Source of the DNA: an uncultured Candidatus Saccharibacteria bacterium
GTDB taxonomy: Bacteria > Patescibacteriota > Saccharimonadia > Saccharimonadales > Saccharimonadaceae
NCBI GenBank assembly: GCA_938038145.1
Contig: CALHQU010000031.1
Span: 1 to 6,535, forward strand
Length of the DNA stretch: 6,535 nt
Direction of reading: 5' to 3'
Shown: in pieces, positions 5,790 through 6,535 of the stretch
How the letters are laid out: every line of letters begins with the position of its first letter
Numbering within the stretch: position 1 is the first letter of the stretch
Position numbers and translations under genes: made by a program
Notes under the pieces: generated by a model
What the model was told of the DNA's origin: nothing
The model's database searches: none
Seen by the model: the letters and a program-made list of their open reading frames with translations, nothing else

Positions 5790-6467
5790 CTATTTCAAGT
5801 CAACACTAAACGGCGTAAAGTTGGTCTTATCGTCATAAGCATCAACTTTTTCGACCTGTTTCATCTTATCTATTACGCGATATGTAATAGGCAAGAAAAC
5901 AATCTCCACTACAGTCTTAAATATCCAGCCAATCAGAATATACGTCACCATGTTCATTCCCTGAAGTATTCCACCAAACGCGACAAAGGCGAATACTACA
6001 GTATCACATAATTCACCAACGACTGTCGATCCAATTAATCGTAACCATAGTTTTTTGCCCTTAGTTTTAATTTTCAATTTAGCCAATACAAACGAATTTA
6101 AAAATGATCCAGTCAAAAATGCGGCTAAGCTAGCTGCAACAATCCTCGGGAAGAATCCTAAAACCGCTTCATACGCAGCCTGATCCGCATACTCCGGCGC
6201 TGGCGGCATATAACGCACAATTGTAAAGCACAGCACTGCCAAAAGCATAACACCTAGCCCCACCCAAATCGCTCGTCGAGCATATTTATAGCCATAAATC
6301 TCAGTTAAAACATCGCCAAGAATATAAGATATTGGGAATAAAATAGCTCCGCCATCTGTAATAATCGGACCAAAAGCAATTAATTTAGTCCCTGCTAAAT
6401 TAGAGATTAATAATATAGCAGCAAATACAGCTAAAATAATGTCGTAATATTTGAAAGTTTTTTTCAT
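5790..6467 (-). CDS. yhhQ: Queuosine-precursor transporter, YhhQ/VUT family
   Basis: 225 residues, all as expected for the VUT_1 family (Pfam PF02592). These membrane proteins import queuosine precursors such as preQ0/preQ1 for tRNA modification. Recognisable segments are SNLAGTKLI (22-30), GGAILFPISYILGDVLTEIY (39-58, the most conserved stretch), LRLIGSTVVGELCDTVVFAF (142-161) and the K184/E188 helix near the end. About six hydrophobic helices are visible, with a charged C-terminal tail (KMKQVEKVDAYDDK). The start is ATG with a weak GGA 8 bases before it. The gene ends with TAG, 43 bases before the GT fusion start, with no clear terminator between, so partial read-through into that gene is possible. 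No queuosine biosynthesis gene is in view, which fits a salvaging organism. Confidence 0.9.
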   Translation of the reverse strand: MKKTFKYYDIILAVFAAILLISNLAGTKLIAFGPIITDGGAILFPISYILGDVLTEIYGYKYARRAIWVGLGVMLLAVLCFTIVRYMPPAPEYADQAAYEAVLGFFPRIVAASLAAFLTGSFLNSFVLAKLKIKTKGKKLWLRLIGSTVVGELCDTVVFAFVAFGGILQGMNMVTYILIGWIFKTVVEIVFLPITYRVIDKMKQVEKVDAYDDKTNFTPFSVDLK

Positions 6468-6495
6468 AAAATATATCCGTTAAATAACCTACATA

Positions 6496-6519
6496 AAACT
6501 GCCCTATTAAGGACAGCTT
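6496..6519 (-). terminator. Hairpin in front of the transporter gene
   Basis: Minus-strand AAGCTGTCC (6519-6511), loop TTAATA, then GGGCAGTTT (6504-6496): nine pairs, two of them G-U, followed by TATG. The T-rich end suggests the terminator of a gene beyond the right edge, but the U-run is short. It could also be an attenuator in the transporter leader, 28 bases before the ATG. Confidence 0.45.
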
Positions 6520-6535
6520 CATAGAAAACTAATTT

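Noticed and set aside
6481..6535. preQ1-I riboswitch in front of the transporter gene
   Set aside because: The hairpin is present, but the A-rich strand and loop consensus that make the preQ1-I pseudoknot are not seen.

Overview
The window is dense bacterial DNA with two units facing each other. On the plus strand there are two tandem secreted glycoside hydrolase family 16 (GH16) proteins carrying internalin-like leucine-rich repeats (LRRs). The first is cut by the left edge. On the minus strand, reading from the right edge, come a YhhQ/VUT-type queuosine-precursor transporter, a large fused glycosyltransferase (GT2 domain plus a YkcB-like polytopic GT39/PMT-type domain), and a small Gly/Ser/Gln-rich membrane-anchored protein. 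The two units converge on a terminator hairpin near 2593-2630 that could serve both strands.

Organism: moderate GC, good Shine-Dalgarno sites on some genes, TAA and TAG stops with no TGA read through, a Gram-positive-like sorting tail (LANTG, hydrophobic stretch, final Arg), a YkcB/YkcC-type glycosyltransferase and a queuosine-precursor importer. This suggests a monoderm-like bacterium. My best guess is a member of the Patescibacteria/CPR such as Saccharibacteria (TM7), but that is inference from gene style and was not tested by any search. Actinobacteria or Firmicutes relatives are the alternative.

Layout: 2-658, 3' part of GH16-LRR copy 1, which lacks a surface anchor. 659-845, terminator, then promoter and ribosome binding site for copy 2. 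846-2579, complete GH16-LRR copy 2 with signal peptide, EIDIVE catalytic motif, LRR block and LAXTG-like sorting tail. 2580-2643, shared terminator. 2644-3075 (minus), small membrane protein interrupted by an in-frame TAG after codon 18. 3101-5746 (minus), GT2-YkcB fusion. 5790-6467 (minus), YhhQ-like transporter. 6468-6535, its leader with a hairpin.

How they may work together: the plus-strand genes look like a released/anchored pair of beta-glucan-binding or beta-glucan-cleaving surface proteins. The minus-strand GT fusion would make a polyprenyl-phosphate sugar on the cytoplasmic side and transfer it outside the membrane, with the small protein made from the same transcript. The whole window except the transporter is therefore about the cell surface. 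The most notable points are the GH16-internalin chimera in tandem with different C-termini, the LANTG sorting tail, the covarying duplicate terminators, the one-polypeptide GT2-GT39 enzyme, and the amber codon that splits the small gene just after a strong ribosome binding site.
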